Made by a program: the position numbers and the translations under genes. The notes below the pieces were generated by a model, which had not been told where the DNA came from, searched no databases, and saw only the letters and a list, made by a program, of their open reading frames with translations. A DNA stretch of 36,767 nucleotides, taken from positions 1 to 36,767 of the forward strand of contig DXZE01000018.1 in NCBI GenBank assembly GCA_019415435.1, read 5' to 3'. Each line of letters opens with the position of its first letter. Position 1 is the stretch's first letter. Source of the DNA: Erysipelotrichaceae bacterium (lineage in GTDB: Bacteria; Bacillota_I; Bacilli_A; Erysipelotrichales; Erysipelotrichaceae). Positions 8,431-15,926 of the stretch are shown in pieces.

Positions 8431-9675
8431 TTAAGCCTCCCATCCTGTTTTACTTAAAATCTCTCTGACTGTATTTTCTATATTTCCACTGTTATCGATA
8501 TGAATATCACTGTACTTCTGATATAAAGGCAATCTTTCCTGATAAAGGTTCTGCAGTGCCTGTTCACTTCCGGCAAGCGGTCTTGAATCCGTCGGAAATA
8601 AATGTTTCAAACCTCTGTCTATCCATATCACAAGACCATTTTCGGATAGATACCGCATGGTATCAGGATTCTTAATCACACCACCACCGCATGAGAGTAT
8701 TTCACCTGCAGCTTCACGATGTTTTCTGGCAATTTGCTTTTCTACATTACGGAAATACACTTCACCCTTTGTTTTAAAACATTCTGGAATAGACATGCCG
8801 ATTTCTTTTTCTATTGCCTCATCCATTTCCACAGCAGCTGCACCAGTTCTTTTACCAAGTATTGCGGCTATTGTAGATTTGCCAGAGGTAGGCATACCAA
8901 TCAGAACAATATTTCTGCGTTTCTTTAATACAGCCTTCATGCATTCCGGTACAAGCTTGTCATCCAGCTTCTGATGCGTAAACAGCTCATCAGCCGCAAA
9001 AGCCTGACGCACCAGCATCTCAAATCCACCGCAATACGGAATACCAAGCATCTTTGCGTCAAACTGCAGCCTTGTACGAAGAGGATTGGCAATAATATCA
9101 ACTACCGCTTCCAGATGTGTGAATCTTTTTAAATCTACTGGTACATCATCATAATCAGGCTTCATGCCTACTGGTGTCGCATTGACAATGATCTGAAATT
9201 CAGATTCATGACCATACAGTTCATCATATGTATATGTATCAGTACGCTTCGTACGGGATATGACATAAGGATATGCGTCCATATGCTTCAAGGCGCATAC
9301 AGCCGCTTTTGAAGCACCCCCGCTGCCAAGTACAGCGGCTTTCTTTCCCCTTACATCGATATGGTTATGTTTCAGCATACCTATGAAACCATCAATGTCT
9401 GTGTTGTGTCCTTCTAGTCTTCCATTGTCATTTACAATACAGTTAACAGCACCGATCTCTTTGGCAAGAGGATCAATCTCATACAGATCTTCCATAACTT
9501 TCTGCTTATAAGGAATGGTTACATTTAATCCATCAAAATTCTTCTGATGCAGAAACTGATGCATTTTATCTTCATCCAGTTCAAAGAGACTGTAGTTCTG
9601 CTTTGTAATAAAGGTATGAATTTCAGGTGACCAGCTGTGACCAAGAGGTTTACCAATTAAGCCAAGTTTCATCAT
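8431..9675 (-). CDS. Bifunctional shikimate dehydrogenase-shikimate kinase fusion
   Basis: 414 residues carry two shikimate enzymes in one chain. Residues 1-250 are AroE: GKPLGHSWSP for shikimate, NVTIPYKQ with catalytic Lys, GHNTDIDG, and the NADP loop LGSGGASKA at about 116-124. Residues 255-414 are AroK: P-loop GMPTSGKST at about 260-268, EMDEAIE for shikimate/Mg, YFRNVE, and SCGGGV. The frame is continuous with no sign of a stop at the junction (MKAVLKKRRNIVLIG). The dehydrogenase reduces 3-dehydroshikimate and the kinase phosphorylates the product, so two consecutive steps are joined. ATGA overlap with aroC and a GGAGG ribosome site support the start at 9675; the ATG at 9672 is an alternative. 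Confidence 0.95.
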   Translation of the reverse strand: MMKLGLIGKPLGHSWSPEIHTFITKQNYSLFELDEDKMHQFLHQKNFDGLNVTIPYKQKVMEDLYEIDPLAKEIGAVNCIVNDNGRLEGHNTDIDGFIGMLKHNHIDVRGKKAAVLGSGGASKAAVCALKHMDAYPYVISRTKRTDTYTYDELYGHESEFQIIVNATPVGMKPDYDDVPVDLKRFTHLEAVVDIIANPLRTRLQFDAKMLGIPYCGGFEMLVRQAFAADELFTHQKLDDKLVPECMKAVLKKRRNIVLIGMPTSGKSTIAAILGKRTGAAAVEMDEAIEKEIGMSIPECFKTKGEVYFRNVEKQIARKHREAAGEILSCGGGVIKNPDTMRYLSENGLVIWIDRGLKHLFPTDSRPLAGSEQALQNLYQERLPLYQKYSDIHIDNSGNIENTVREILSKTGWEA

Positions 9676-10772
9676 TCTCCTCCAAAGTAAAGCTGCCCAT
9701 GTCTTTCTATCAGAAAGTCAGTTAATACAATTGCACTCATCGCATCTACAACAACTCTTGCCCGATGGATAATAGCCGGATCATGTCTTCCTGCTATCTC
9801 TATTTCTGTTTCTTCTTTGTTTACGTAATTCACAGTTTTCTGTTTTTGAAAAATAGAAGGTGTTGGCTTGATAACAGTACGGAATCGTATCGGCATACCA
9901 TTTGAAATACCGCCATTAATGCCGCCATTATGATTGGTTTCGGTAATGATCTTTCCATTTTCTATTCCAAATGGATCATTTGCCTCAGACCCATAGAGAT
10001 CCGCAAAGCCAAAGCCTAGTCCAAATTCAATTCCCTTTACAGCCGGGATAGAAAACATGGCATGAGATAAGGCAGATTCCAGAGAATCAAATTCAGGCTC
10101 TCCTATGCCTGCTTCCAGGCCTGTAACAGCTGTATCCAGAATACCGCCGACAGAATCCTGACGGCATCTTGCGGATTGAATCAGAGCAATCATTGCCTCT
10201 CCCTTTTTATCATCCAATACCGCAAAGCGCTTCTGATTGACTGTTTCAATATCCCCATTCAGATTCTTTTCATCAAATGGTCTGTCTTCAATATCCTTTA
10301 ATCTTGCAATATGTGTTCCTACATGGATGCCCTTTGTTTCAAGCATATGCATGCATATGGAACCTGCGGCTACCAGAGGGGCTGTTAATCTTCCTGAAAA
10401 ATGACCGCCGCCTGACGCATCTTCATATCCACGATAGTGAACATGACCGGTAAAGTCCGCATGGGAAGGTCTTGCGATATTCTTTAATGCATCATAATCA
10501 TGACTGTGCTGTTCTTTATTCTTAATAAAGAAAGCTACTGGTGTCCCTTCGGTATAGCCGTTTTTAATACCTGAGACAAACTCTGGTATATCATCTTCTC
10601 TTCTGCCTGTAGAAATAGTACCAAAAGCCTTTCGCTTTTCCATCATATCTGCCATCAGTTCATAATCCATATGAACACCTGATGGCAGACCATCAATCAC
10701 AGCACCTATAGCCTTGCCATGAGATTCACCGAATAATGTAACTGTAATATGATTTCCGAATGTATTTCTCAT
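9672..10772 (-). CDS. aroC: Chorismate synthase
   Basis: Converts EPSP to chorismate with reduced FMN. 366 residues from the chosen start (MRNTFGNHI...). Signatures are FGESHGKAIGAVIDGLP, the RPSHAD stretch, SGGGHFSGRLTAPLVAAG, CRQDSVGGI and RHDPAIIHRARVVVDAM. The open frame extends 12 codons upstream, but the ATG at 10772 gives the normal N-terminus and an ATGA overlap with the aroB stop. Confidence 0.96.
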   Translation of the reverse strand: MRNTFGNHITVTLFGESHGKAIGAVIDGLPSGVHMDYELMADMMEKRKAFGTISTGRREDDIPEFVSGIKNGYTEGTPVAFFIKNKEQHSHDYDALKNIARPSHADFTGHVHYRGYEDASGGGHFSGRLTAPLVAAGSICMHMLETKGIHVGTHIARLKDIEDRPFDEKNLNGDIETVNQKRFAVLDDKKGEAMIALIQSARCRQDSVGGILDTAVTGLEAGIGEPEFDSLESALSHAMFSIPAVKGIEFGLGFGFADLYGSEANDPFGIENGKIITETNHNGGINGGISNGMPIRFRTVIKPTPSIFQKQKTVNYVNKEETEIEIAGRHDPAIIHRARVVVDAMSAIVLTDFLIERHGQLYFGGE

Positions 10773-11773
10773 AAGCCAAGCCTTTCTCTGATCTGATCCA
10801 TAGACCATTCTTCTAGATACCCCTTACCAGCTTCATCTGTCTGAACAATTGTCACATGATCATGATCTGTTTTCTTATCCTGCTGAATTAAGGCAAAGAT
10901 CTTTTCAGGATCAGGATCACAGGAAACCGGAAGATCCAGTCTATTCAAGATCTTTTCAAGACGATTCTTCAGATCCTGATTATTCAATACCGTCATCATA
11001 CCCATGGCAACACATTCGCCATGGTAATAGCCATTCATGCCATAATACGATTCATAGGCATGACCGAATGTATGTCCGAAGTTCAATAACTTTCTTTCAC
11101 CGCTTTCCTTTTCATCATGTTCGACAATGTCTTTCTTTACATTAAGACATCTTTCAATGATTTCATCTATATGATCCTCATAATCATCTTTTTCAAATAT
11201 TTTCAGAAGCTCAGGATCACGGATCATTCCTTCTTTGACTGCTTCTGCAAGACCATTATGATAATGTCTCTTTGTTAAAGTGGATAAGACATCCGGATCA
11301 ATCAGGACCATCTGCGGCTGCCAGAAGGCACCGACACTGTTTTTGACACCATTGAAATCAACCGCTGTCTTTCCACCAATGGATGAGTCAATCTGTGATA
11401 ATGAAGTTGTAGGAATATTGATATACGGGATGCCGCGCATATAGATAGCGGAAGCAAAGCCTGCCATATCTCCTACAACGCCTCCACCTAAGGCTATCAC
11501 GGTATCTTTTCTCGATACATGAGCTTCCTGCATAGCTCTCAGGATATCCTGCAATGTATTAAAGTTCTTGGAAGCTTCTCCGTTCTTGAAAACATACATA
11601 GACGCATCCGGGTATTGCTTAGAGAGTGCGTCTCTCCACTTTTCAGGAACACCATCATCTGAGACGATAAAGATATGTCCATCCCTGCCTATATGCTCAT
11701 GGGCATGATAGAGAATTCCATGTTCCAGTATGATCGGATAGTTACCAGATTTTGTATGCATTTCTAACTTCAT
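10769..11773 (-). CDS. aroB: 3-dehydroquinate synthase
   Basis: NAD-dependent cyclisation of DAHP to 3-dehydroquinate. 334 residues. Motifs are ALGGGVVGDMAGFASA at about 93-108, IPTTSLSQIDSSIGGKTAVD, the metal site GLAEAVKEG, NFGHTFGHAYE and HGECVAMGM. First structural gene of the aro operon. The start at 11773 is preferred because AAGGAG lies 7 nt upstream. Longer in-frame starts (to 11806) would lie inside the leader terminator hairpin. Confidence 0.96.
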   Translation of the reverse strand: MKLEMHTKSGNYPIILEHGILYHAHEHIGRDGHIFIVSDDGVPEKWRDALSKQYPDASMYVFKNGEASKNFNTLQDILRAMQEAHVSRKDTVIALGGGVVGDMAGFASAIYMRGIPYINIPTTSLSQIDSSIGGKTAVDFNGVKNSVGAFWQPQMVLIDPDVLSTLTKRHYHNGLAEAVKEGMIRDPELLKIFEKDDYEDHIDEIIERCLNVKKDIVEHDEKESGERKLLNFGHTFGHAYESYYGMNGYYHGECVAMGMMTVLNNQDLKNRLEKILNRLDLPVSCDPDPEKIFALIQQDKKTDHDHVTIVQTDEAGKGYLEEWSMDQIRERLGL

Positions 11774-11789
11774 ATATCTCTCCTTCATC

Positions 11790-11820
11790 AAAAAACCATA
11801 TGGCATTATCCATATGGTTT
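11790..11820 (-). terminator. Attenuator terminator in front of aroB
   Basis: AAACCATATGG / CCATATGGTTT stem (11 bp) with a 6-nt loop ATAATG, completed by a run of T ending just before the aroB ribosome site. Its loop and the top of its 3' arm are complementary to an upstream segment (see antiterminator). Confidence 0.85.
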
Positions 11821-11879
11821 CTATACTTTCCAGAAGATAATGCCTTATTCATAATGAAACGGGCAATTTTCATCACCCG
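11802..11879 (-). promoter_or_regulatory. Alternative structures of the aro attenuator (hairpin and antiterminator)
   Basis: Three elements can be read on the minus strand. (1) An 8-bp hairpin CGGGTGAT-GAAA-ATTGCCCG at 11860-11879, with a GNRA loop, starts 2 nt after the leader stop codon. (2) GGCATTATC at 11836-11844 is perfectly complementary to GATAATGCC at 11802-11810, which is the loop plus upper stem of the terminator. Pairing (9 bp) would block the terminator. (3) GATAAT at 11881-11886, across the leader Arg and stop codons, can instead pair with ATTATC of element 2 and would free the terminator. This is the 1:2, 2:3, 3:4 logic of ribosome-controlled attenuation. The pairings are read by eye and were not folded by program. 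Confidence 0.7.
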
Positions 11880-11881
11880 GA

Positions 11882-11926
11882 TTATCTAAAGTAAAAGTAA
11901 AAATAATAACGATTTATTTTCTTCAT
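11882..11926 (-). CDS. Aromatic leader peptide of the aro operon (MKKINRYYFYFYFR)
   Basis: A 14-codon ORF with seven consecutive Tyr/Phe codons (residues 7-13) lies between the promoter and the attenuator structures. Such a run is the hallmark of amino-acid-sensing leader peptides, for example the Phe-rich leader of enteric pheA. Shortage of charged tRNA-Tyr or tRNA-Phe would stall the ribosome next to segment 1 and favour antitermination into aroB. There is no Trp codon, so tryptophan is not sensed. No Shine-Dalgarno is seen: the predicted transcript start (about 11930) leaves a 5' end of only about 4 nt, so translation may be leaderless. A longer in-frame start (ATG at 11941) would overlap the -10 box and could be used only on transcripts that start upstream. 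Confidence 0.75.
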   Translation of the reverse strand: MKKINRYYFYFYFR

Positions 11927-11936
11927 AACTGCAGTA

Positions 11937-11965
11937 ATCATACATGAAAGAAAGTGAATAAGCAA
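11937..11965 (-). promoter_or_regulatory. Promoter of the aro operon leader
   Basis: TTGCTT, 17-nt spacer, TATGAT on the minus strand, in the pheA-aroB gap. It lies 10 nt upstream of the leader-peptide ATG. Confidence 0.7.
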
Positions 11966-11988
11966 TCATATTCTTTCTGAAAATATTT

Positions 11989-12810
11989 TCATTGGAATGC
12001 GGACTTATAACATCCGAATACTCTGCTCTCTTCACAACGCATGGACAGTTCTTTTAATACTGCCTGCATGTCTCTTGACTTTGTATTGCCTTCAAAATCA
12101 ATATAGAACATATACTGGAATACCTTGCCTGGTATTGGTCTTGACTCCAGTCTTACAATATTGATTCCATTCTTGGATAAAATGCCAAGGATATTGTACA
12201 AAGATCCAGGATGATGTTTTAAAACAAGCATCATGGATATCTTATCCGCATCATCTGATACATAATTCTGATGGGATACAACAAGGAATCTTGTCATATT
12301 TGTTTCAGAATCCTGTACATTCTTTAAAAGAGGTTCCAGATGATAATACTCACCTGCTCTCCAGCTTCCAAGTGCGGCAATACTGTTACTGCCGCTTTCT
12401 TTTACATATTCTGCACTCTTGGCAGTATCCTCGCCAGATACTGGTTTCATCCATGGATGCCTGTCAAAAAATTCCTGACATTGAGATAACGCTTCAGGAT
12501 GAGAATATACTTCCCGGATATCTTCAATCTTTGTGCCATGATTTACCAATAAATCTTCACGGACAGGAACATTGATCTCTCCTACAGCATGTACATCATA
12601 ATATTTAAATAAATCATAGCTTCTTGCGATAATGCCTGTAGTTGTATTTTCTACCGGCAGAACACCATATTCCAGTAGGCCCTTTTCTGTATCAGACATA
12701 ATTTCCTTGAAGTTATGATATCCCTGCATCTCTACAGGCTTGTCCTTAAAGTACTGTAACGCTGCTATTTCACTGAATGTGCCATGATTTCCCTGATAAC
12801 CTGTTTTCAT
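11989..12810 (-). CDS. pheA: Prephenate dehydratase
   Basis: Converts prephenate to phenylpyruvate for phenylalanine. 273 residues. The dehydratase domain is at about 1-180, with YQGNHGTFSEIAAL, LPVENTTTGI and the catalytic-region NMTRFLVV. A C-terminal ACT domain at about 190-270 has HHPGSLYNILGILSKNGINIVRLESRP; ESRP is the conserved Phe-binding motif, so Phe feedback inhibition is expected. There is no chorismate mutase domain. The ribosome site is AGGAAG about 9 nt upstream. It lies upstream of the aro leader on the same strand with its own promoter, and no terminator is visible before the aro promoter. Confidence 0.95.
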   Translation of the reverse strand: MKTGYQGNHGTFSEIAALQYFKDKPVEMQGYHNFKEIMSDTEKGLLEYGVLPVENTTTGIIARSYDLFKYYDVHAVGEINVPVREDLLVNHGTKIEDIREVYSHPEALSQCQEFFDRHPWMKPVSGEDTAKSAEYVKESGSNSIAALGSWRAGEYYHLEPLLKNVQDSETNMTRFLVVSHQNYVSDDADKISMMLVLKHHPGSLYNILGILSKNGINIVRLESRPIPGKVFQYMFYIDFEGNTKSRDMQAVLKELSMRCEESRVFGCYKSAFQ

Positions 12811-12826
12811 TTATTTCTTCCTGTTC

Positions 12827-12835
12827 TGTTACAAT
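12827..12835 (+). promoter_or_regulatory. Extended -10 of the 12842 membrane gene
   Basis: TGTTACAAT ends 6 nt before the ATG at 12842 and overlaps the -10 of the divergent pheA promoter by 2 nt. Confidence 0.5.
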
Positions 12836-12862
12836 TCTAGTATGTCTCTGAAATCAAAGCAA
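12834..12862 (-). promoter_or_regulatory. Promoter of pheA
   Basis: TTGCTT, 17-nt spacer, TAGAAT on the minus strand. It overlaps the first codons of the divergent gene at 12842. Confidence 0.6.
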
Positions 12863-13369
12863 TCAATGAAAGTATTCATAGAAGTAACGGGATATATTGT
12901 GATACCTCTTCTGTTTATCTTAACCGGAATCTTTTCCACAAAGATTCATATGAATATTACCGGTTTACTGAATAATGGAGAATATCAGGTTTATACATAT
13001 TTCATGTGTCTTCTGTTATTTTTCTGGATGAATGATGTACTGCATGAGATTTACGGAAGTTATAAGAAAGAACTATGGATACTGGATCTTTTGATAGAAT
13101 GTGCCTTGTTTATTCCCTATATCAAAGACAATCCATGGATATCTTTCTTACATGTTGCCTCAGCATACATAGCATTTGTCATCTTCAGCATCATGATTCT
13201 GCGTCTTTGCTTTAATCATAAGTATCTCAATATGCTGTATATTGCTGGTATTTTGACAGCCTTTCTTATAGCTATGACTGCTGGTGGTATTACAGCCTTA
13301 AGCGAATGCATCATTGCGATTGATGCATCAATAGTTCTGACAGCTCTCTATGTATTAAAAAACAGATAA
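12842..13369 (+). CDS. Membrane protein of unknown function
   Basis: 175 residues, strongly hydrophobic, with about six predicted membrane segments (roughly 13-31, 47-62, 75-90, 98-120, 128-145 and 147-168) and a short basic N-terminus. I recognise no family motif. A charged loop with KKELW and HEIYGSYKK lies between the second and third segments. The gene stands alone between divergent pheA and convergent glmS. Its ATG is 6 nt from an extended -10 and has no ribosome site, so the mRNA is probably leaderless. The promoter interlocks with that of pheA, so the two could interfere in expression. Its last codons contribute to the glmS terminator on the other strand. Confidence 0.75.
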   Translation: MSLKSKQSMKVFIEVTGYIVIPLLFILTGIFSTKIHMNITGLLNNGEYQVYTYFMCLLLFFWMNDVLHEIYGSYKKELWILDLLIECALFIPYIKDNPWISFLHVASAYIAFVIFSIMILRLCFNHKYLNMLYIAGILTAFLIAMTAGGITALSECIIAIDASIVLTALYVLKNR

Positions 13370-13389
13370 GCTTATATAACTTACCTGTT
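13357..13389 (-). terminator. Terminator of glmS
   Basis: AACAGGTAAG / CTTATCTGTT stem with one mismatch and a 9-nt loop, then TTTT on the minus strand, 8 nt after the glmS stop. It overlaps the last codons of the convergent gene. Confidence 0.65.
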
Positions 13390-13396
13390 AATATGA

Positions 13397-15235
13397 TTAT
13401 TCTACTGTTACCGACTTTGCAAGATTTCTTGGCTTATCTACATTTACACCCTTGGCAACGCTGAGATAATAGCTCAATAACTGTAATGGTACGATAGCTA
13501 AAGAGGTTGTGAAGTGATCATCTGTCTTAGGAATATAGACCGTGAAATCTGCAGTATCTTCAATGTCATAATTCCCATATGATGTTAATCCCATCAGATA
13601 GGCACCTCTGGATTTGACTTCTACCATATTGGATCTGGTCTTTTCATATAGCTTTTTAGAAGTACAGATACCGATAACAAGTGTTCCATCTTCAATCAAA
13701 GAGATTGGTCCATGCTTGATTTCACCGGCGGCATACGCTTCCGAATGTACATACGATACTTCTTTCATCTTTAAGGAACCTTCCAGGGCAATGGCATAAT
13801 CGATGCCTCTGCCAATGAAATACATATCTTTTGCATTAGCAAACTTAGCCGCAAACCACTGAATTCTGTCCTTATCCTCCAATATACGGGCAATCTTATC
13901 CGGTAATGCAAGCATCTCACCAATCAGTTCCGTATACTTATCTTCATCAATTGTACCTTTGAAATAGGCAAGCTGTACTGCTATGCCATAGCATTGTACA
14001 AGCTGTGCACTGTAAGCCTTGGTTGTCGCTACTGCAATCTCAGGGCCAGCTAATGTGTAGAATACATGATCTGCTTCTCTTGCAATAGAGGAACCTACCA
14101 CATTGACAATAGCCAATGTCCGGATACCCTTCTCTTTGGCAAGTCTTAAAGCAGCTAAAGAATCTGCTGTTTCACCAGATTGGGAAATGATGATGACAAG
14201 GTCATGTTCATCCAGGATCGGATTACGATAGCGGAATTCTGATGCATATTCAATTCTTACAGGGATTCTCGCAAGGTCTTCAATGACATATTGCGCAGCT
14301 GCACTGACATGATAAGCAGAACCGCAGGCAACCATATGAATACAGTGAATGGATTCAGCTGTTTCTTTATCAATACCAGCTTCATTCAAATCAATCTTTC
14401 CATCTTTGATAAATGAATTCAGTGTGTCTTTGACTGCTTTAGGCTGTTCATGAATTTCCTTGATCATGAAATGTTCATAGCCGCCCCGTTCTGCTGCATC
14501 TGCATCCCATGTTACTTCTACCGGGTTAATTTCAACCGGTTCATCATCAAGATCAAAGAACTTTACCTCATCTCTGCTTAAGCAGGCAGCCTGCAGGTTA
14601 TCCATGTAATACACATTCTTTGTATAAGGCAGTAATGGTGTTACATCTGAGGCAAGAAAGCAGGCATCCTCAGTTTTACCAATAACCAATGGACTGTCTT
14701 TTCTTGCGGCATAGATATGATCTGGTTCAGAGGCGAACATCACTGCTAATGCATATGAGCCTCTGATTCGCGTCATAGCATGTGTTAAAGCATAGAGACA
14801 GCCTTTCTGATACTTCTTATCATAGTAATCAATTAACTTGATAACTGCTTCTGTATCTGTTTCAGAATAGAATGTATAGCCATGACGAATCAGCTTCTGT
14901 CTGATTTCCTGATAGTTTTCTATGATGCCATTATGTACGCCTGTTACATTGCGGTCATCGCTGCAATGCGGATGGGCATTGGTTTCACTAGGCTCACCAT
15001 GAGTAGCCCAGCGTGTATGGCCGATGCCGGCTGTCCCCTTTAAGGCTTTGCCATCATCTGTCTTTTCCTTTAAAGACTGTAATCTTCCCTTTGCCTTTAC
15101 GATTTCAATTTTGCCTGAACCATCTCTTACGGCAAGGCCAGCCGAATCATATCCTCTGTATTCCAGCTTCTCTAAGCCATGGATCAGAATAGGCGCAGCC
15201 TGTTCATTACCTATGTATCCTACTATTCCACACAT
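13397..15235 (-). CDS. glmS: Glutamine-fructose-6-phosphate aminotransferase (isomerizing)
   Basis: Makes glucosamine 6-phosphate for peptidoglycan and amino sugars. 612 residues from the MCGIVGYIG start, which places the nucleophilic Cys at position 2; the open frame continues 26 codons upstream but would hide this Cys. The glutaminase domain is at about 1-240 (LEYRGYDSAGLA, GHTRWATHG, HNGIIENY). Two SIS sugar-isomerase domains follow (ACGSAYHVS, SQSGETADSL, KEVSYVHSEAYAAGEIKHGP), and the C-terminus ends DKPRNLAKSVTVE as usual. A GAAGGGG ribosome site and an extended -10 lie upstream. The 97-nt upstream gap is too short and lacks the features of a glmS ribozyme. Confidence 0.97.
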   Translation of the reverse strand: MCGIVGYIGNEQAAPILIHGLEKLEYRGYDSAGLAVRDGSGKIEIVKAKGRLQSLKEKTDDGKALKGTAGIGHTRWATHGEPSETNAHPHCSDDRNVTGVHNGIIENYQEIRQKLIRHGYTFYSETDTEAVIKLIDYYDKKYQKGCLYALTHAMTRIRGSYALAVMFASEPDHIYAARKDSPLVIGKTEDACFLASDVTPLLPYTKNVYYMDNLQAACLSRDEVKFFDLDDEPVEINPVEVTWDADAAERGGYEHFMIKEIHEQPKAVKDTLNSFIKDGKIDLNEAGIDKETAESIHCIHMVACGSAYHVSAAAQYVIEDLARIPVRIEYASEFRYRNPILDEHDLVIIISQSGETADSLAALRLAKEKGIRTLAIVNVVGSSIAREADHVFYTLAGPEIAVATTKAYSAQLVQCYGIAVQLAYFKGTIDEDKYTELIGEMLALPDKIARILEDKDRIQWFAAKFANAKDMYFIGRGIDYAIALEGSLKMKEVSYVHSEAYAAGEIKHGPISLIEDGTLVIGICTSKKLYEKTRSNMVEVKSRGAYLMGLTSYGNYDIEDTADFTVYIPKTDDHFTTSLAIVPLQLLSYYLSVAKGVNVDKPRNLAKSVTVE

Positions 15236-15258
15236 ATAAAAAATCCCCTTCGACAAAA

Positions 15259-15267
15259 ATTGTATCA
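15259..15267 (-). promoter_or_regulatory. Extended -10 of glmS
   Basis: Minus-strand TGATACAAT, 23 nt upstream of the ATG and downstream of the preceding terminator. The -35 is poor. Confidence 0.5.
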
Positions 15268-15283
15268 CGTTTACAGCAGGCAG

Positions 15284-15318
15284 AAAAAAAGACTTATGAC
15301 ATCTGGGTGCCACAAGTC
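15284..15318 (-). terminator. Terminator of the histone-like gene
   Basis: An 11-bp stem GACTTGTGGCA / TGTCATAAGTC with three G-T pairs and a 6-nt loop, followed by seven T. It separates the 15332 gene from glmS. Confidence 0.85.
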
Positions 15319-15331
15319 CTGTTTTTAAAGC

Positions 15332-15886
15332 TTATCTGTCAAAATATTTCTTACGGTCATCAGACAGATTATCGCAGTAATAGCGAACTGTCAGTGTATC
15401 GCTGACCTTATCCGGCTCAGATGGTTCAACGATGAATCCATCACCTTCCAGCATACAGTTCAGAATTGCATTGCATGCAGTAGCCAGATTATCAACGCCT
15501 GCCTCAACTTCAGTCAGAAGATCTCCTGCATTGATCTCGATATAGAGCCAATCCATTGCATGAGCTTCACCCTTCTTCCAGTTGATGACATCCTCATAAT
15601 CCTTGACTGTCTTCTTGTTAACAACAGGCTTCTGTACTGTTTCCTTCTTAGGAGCGGCCTTCTTCTTTGGCGCAGCTTTCTTGGCAGCCGGCTTCTTAGC
15701 AGCAGGCTTCTTTGCGGCAACCTTCTTAACAGGCTTCTTTTCTGCTGCCTTTGGCGCTTCCTTTACAGCAGAGACAGTTTCTTCTTTCTTAACTTCTGGT
15801 TCCTTGACTGCTTCCTTCTTAACAGGTGCAGCCTTCTTCGCCGTCGGCTTCTTTGCGGCAGTCTTTACCGTCTTCTTTGCTGGCAT
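15332..15886 (-). CDS. Lys/Ala/Pro-rich histone H1-like protein with small C-terminal domain
   Basis: 184 residues. The first ~92 are low complexity, with KKPAAKK, KKAAPK and KKEAVKEPEVKKEE units; they are strongly basic apart from a Glu-rich stretch at about 24-50, like bacterial H1-type DNA-binding tails. The rest (about 95-184) is an ordered acidic domain with WLYIEINAGDLLTEVEAGVDN, CNAILNCML, GDGFIVEP and DTLTVRYYC. It resembles the small Firmicutes domain of the form INAGDLHxEVG...C..M...M..GD.I...P....TLTIRY, which I know only as uncharacterised. Strong ribosome site (AAGGAGG) and perfect extended -10 (TGCTATAAT) indicate good expression; it has its own terminator, so it is monocistronic. 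A nucleoid or DNA-compaction role is inferred from composition only. Confidence 0.75.
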   Translation of the reverse strand: MPAKKTVKTAAKKPTAKKAAPVKKEAVKEPEVKKEETVSAVKEAPKAAEKKPVKKVAAKKPAAKKPAAKKAAPKKKAAPKKETVQKPVVNKKTVKDYEDVINWKKGEAHAMDWLYIEINAGDLLTEVEAGVDNLATACNAILNCMLEGDGFIVEPSEPDKVSDTLTVRYYCDNLSDDRKKYFDR

Positions 15887-15917
15887 CGTAATACCTCCTT
15901 CAGATATTTACAAGTTC

Positions 15918-15926
15918 ATTATAGCA
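15918..15926 (-). promoter_or_regulatory. Extended -10 of the histone-like gene
   Basis: Minus-strand TGCTATAAT, 31 nt before the ATG at 15886. Confidence 0.6.

Noticed and set aside
11774..11806. Longer aroB start (345 residues)
   Set aside because: It would start inside the terminator hairpin, and the AAGGAG ribosome site fits only the ATG at 11773.
11774..11988. T-box in the aro leader
   Set aside because: No AGGGTGGNACCGCG-like element or Stem I signatures are present, while the his leader in the same window shows both clearly.
15236..15313. Longer glmS start
   Set aside because: The catalytic Cys must be exposed after Met removal (MCGIVGYIG), so the ATG at 15235 is right.
15236..15331. 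glmS ribozyme upstream of glmS
   Set aside because: The gap is only 97 nt and is filled by a terminator and a -10 box; the ribozyme core is not recognisable.
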